A stretch of DNA of 13,970 bases from Candidatus Omnitrophota bacterium (GTDB lineage Bacteria; Verrucomicrobiota; Verrucomicrobiia; Limisphaerales; UBA1319), in contig JAMCZD010000135.1 of the NCBI GenBank assembly GCA_023473405.1, positions 1-13,970 on the forward strand. Direction: 5' to 3'. A program made the position numbers and the translations under genes. The notes below the pieces were generated by a model. The model did not search any database. It saw only the letters and a program-made list of their open reading frames with translations, and was not told where the DNA came from. Below, piece after piece: positions 13,796-13,970 of the stretch; within the stretch, counting starts at the first letter, position 1, and each line of letters starts with the position of its first letter.

Positions 13796-13970
13796 TTATT
13801 TACTCCCCAGACCGTGTGCTCTATCCCGCACAGTCTGGCGAGTACCCTGGATTTCGAGCTTGAGCGTGGGGGAATCGCCCTTCTTGTCCTTGCCCGGGTA
13901 AACGGTGATGTGCGGGAAGGGCATTTCGATGCCTACCTCGTCGAACTTCTTACCTAAAGAAGCTGCTCGA
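13796..13970 (-). CDS. MscS-family mechanosensitive channel, C-terminal end (partial)
   Basis: The minus strand is open from the window edge to TAA (13796-13798), giving about 57 residues. The stretch GKKFDEVGIEMPFPHITVYPG is the hallmark end of the MscS cytoplasmic domain, where family members commonly read FDExGIEIPFPQRTVY. A charged tail follows (KDKKGDSPTLKLEIQGTRQT). MscS channels open on membrane stretch and release solutes during osmotic downshock. The membrane helices and the gene start lie outside the window. The stop is 53 bases before the start of the GH127-like gene on the same strand, so read-through is possible but functional linkage is not implied. The piece is too short to appear as a long open frame, but the motif is clear. 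Confidence 0.8.
   Translation of the reverse strand, partial: RAASLGKKFDEVGIEMPFPHITVYPGKDKKGDSPTLKLEIQGTRQTVRDRAHGLGSK

Overview
The window is most likely from a Verrucomicrobiota chromosome (Pedosphaera/Limisphaerales type). This is inferred from three things: RHS cores with the IYDGMRV...GLDLSG...GAGGIGGLLARSDGY style, a secreted protein with the ASADLAAWQDTG...NRFFRLGS module common in that phylum, and many remnants of REP-associated tyrosine transposases (RAYT). Coding DNA is GC-rich, except for two RHS toxin tips and their partner genes, which are clearly AT-richer. No rRNA, tRNA or CRISPR array was seen.

Region 1 (1-4360) is a polymorphic-toxin style RHS locus. A large RHS gene enters from the left edge. 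An extra ~130-residue beta-rich module sits inside it and is tandemly duplicated, with a one-base reading-frame break between the copies. It continues as RHS core plus variable tip 1 (ends 1926), followed with a 4-bp overlap by a small single-pass membrane protein (1923-2333). A second, N-terminally truncated RHS unit follows: module, RHS core, and an unrelated tip 2 (ends 3923). A small three-helix membrane protein (3931-4254) lies 7 bp behind it. The module and core of unit 2 align without gaps to those of unit 1 at an offset of 1964 bases, whereas the tips and partner genes are unrelated. Each partner gene is followed by the same ~50-nt tail. I read this as a toxin/immunity cassette array, with a scar of a third cassette at 4341-4357.

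Region 2 (4361-5790) is a decayed mobile-element zone. It holds three copies of a REP/RAYT left end, one RAYT relic of about 25 codons, and one RAYT pseudogene with the HUH motif, an in-frame stop and no catalytic-tyrosine region. It also holds the stranded 3' end of a PaaX-like regulator gene and a 44-nt near-perfect palindrome.

Region 3 (5789-10600) holds a membrane-anchored protein of unknown function on the minus strand and, divergently, a VOC/PhnB-like protein behind a recognisable promoter. A 791-residue secreted protein (FN3 and a carbohydrate-binding-like C-terminus) follows, with the same ~40-nt intergenic repeat on each side. A nested inverted repeat lies between this gene and the convergent genes beyond it.

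Region 4 (10602-13970, minus strand) is a compact gene run: the C-terminus of an MscS-type channel, an exported GH127-like glycosidase (Glu-X-Cys plus Cys-Cys zinc signature), and a class-V PLP-dependent aminotransferase/epimerase 12 bp downstream of it.
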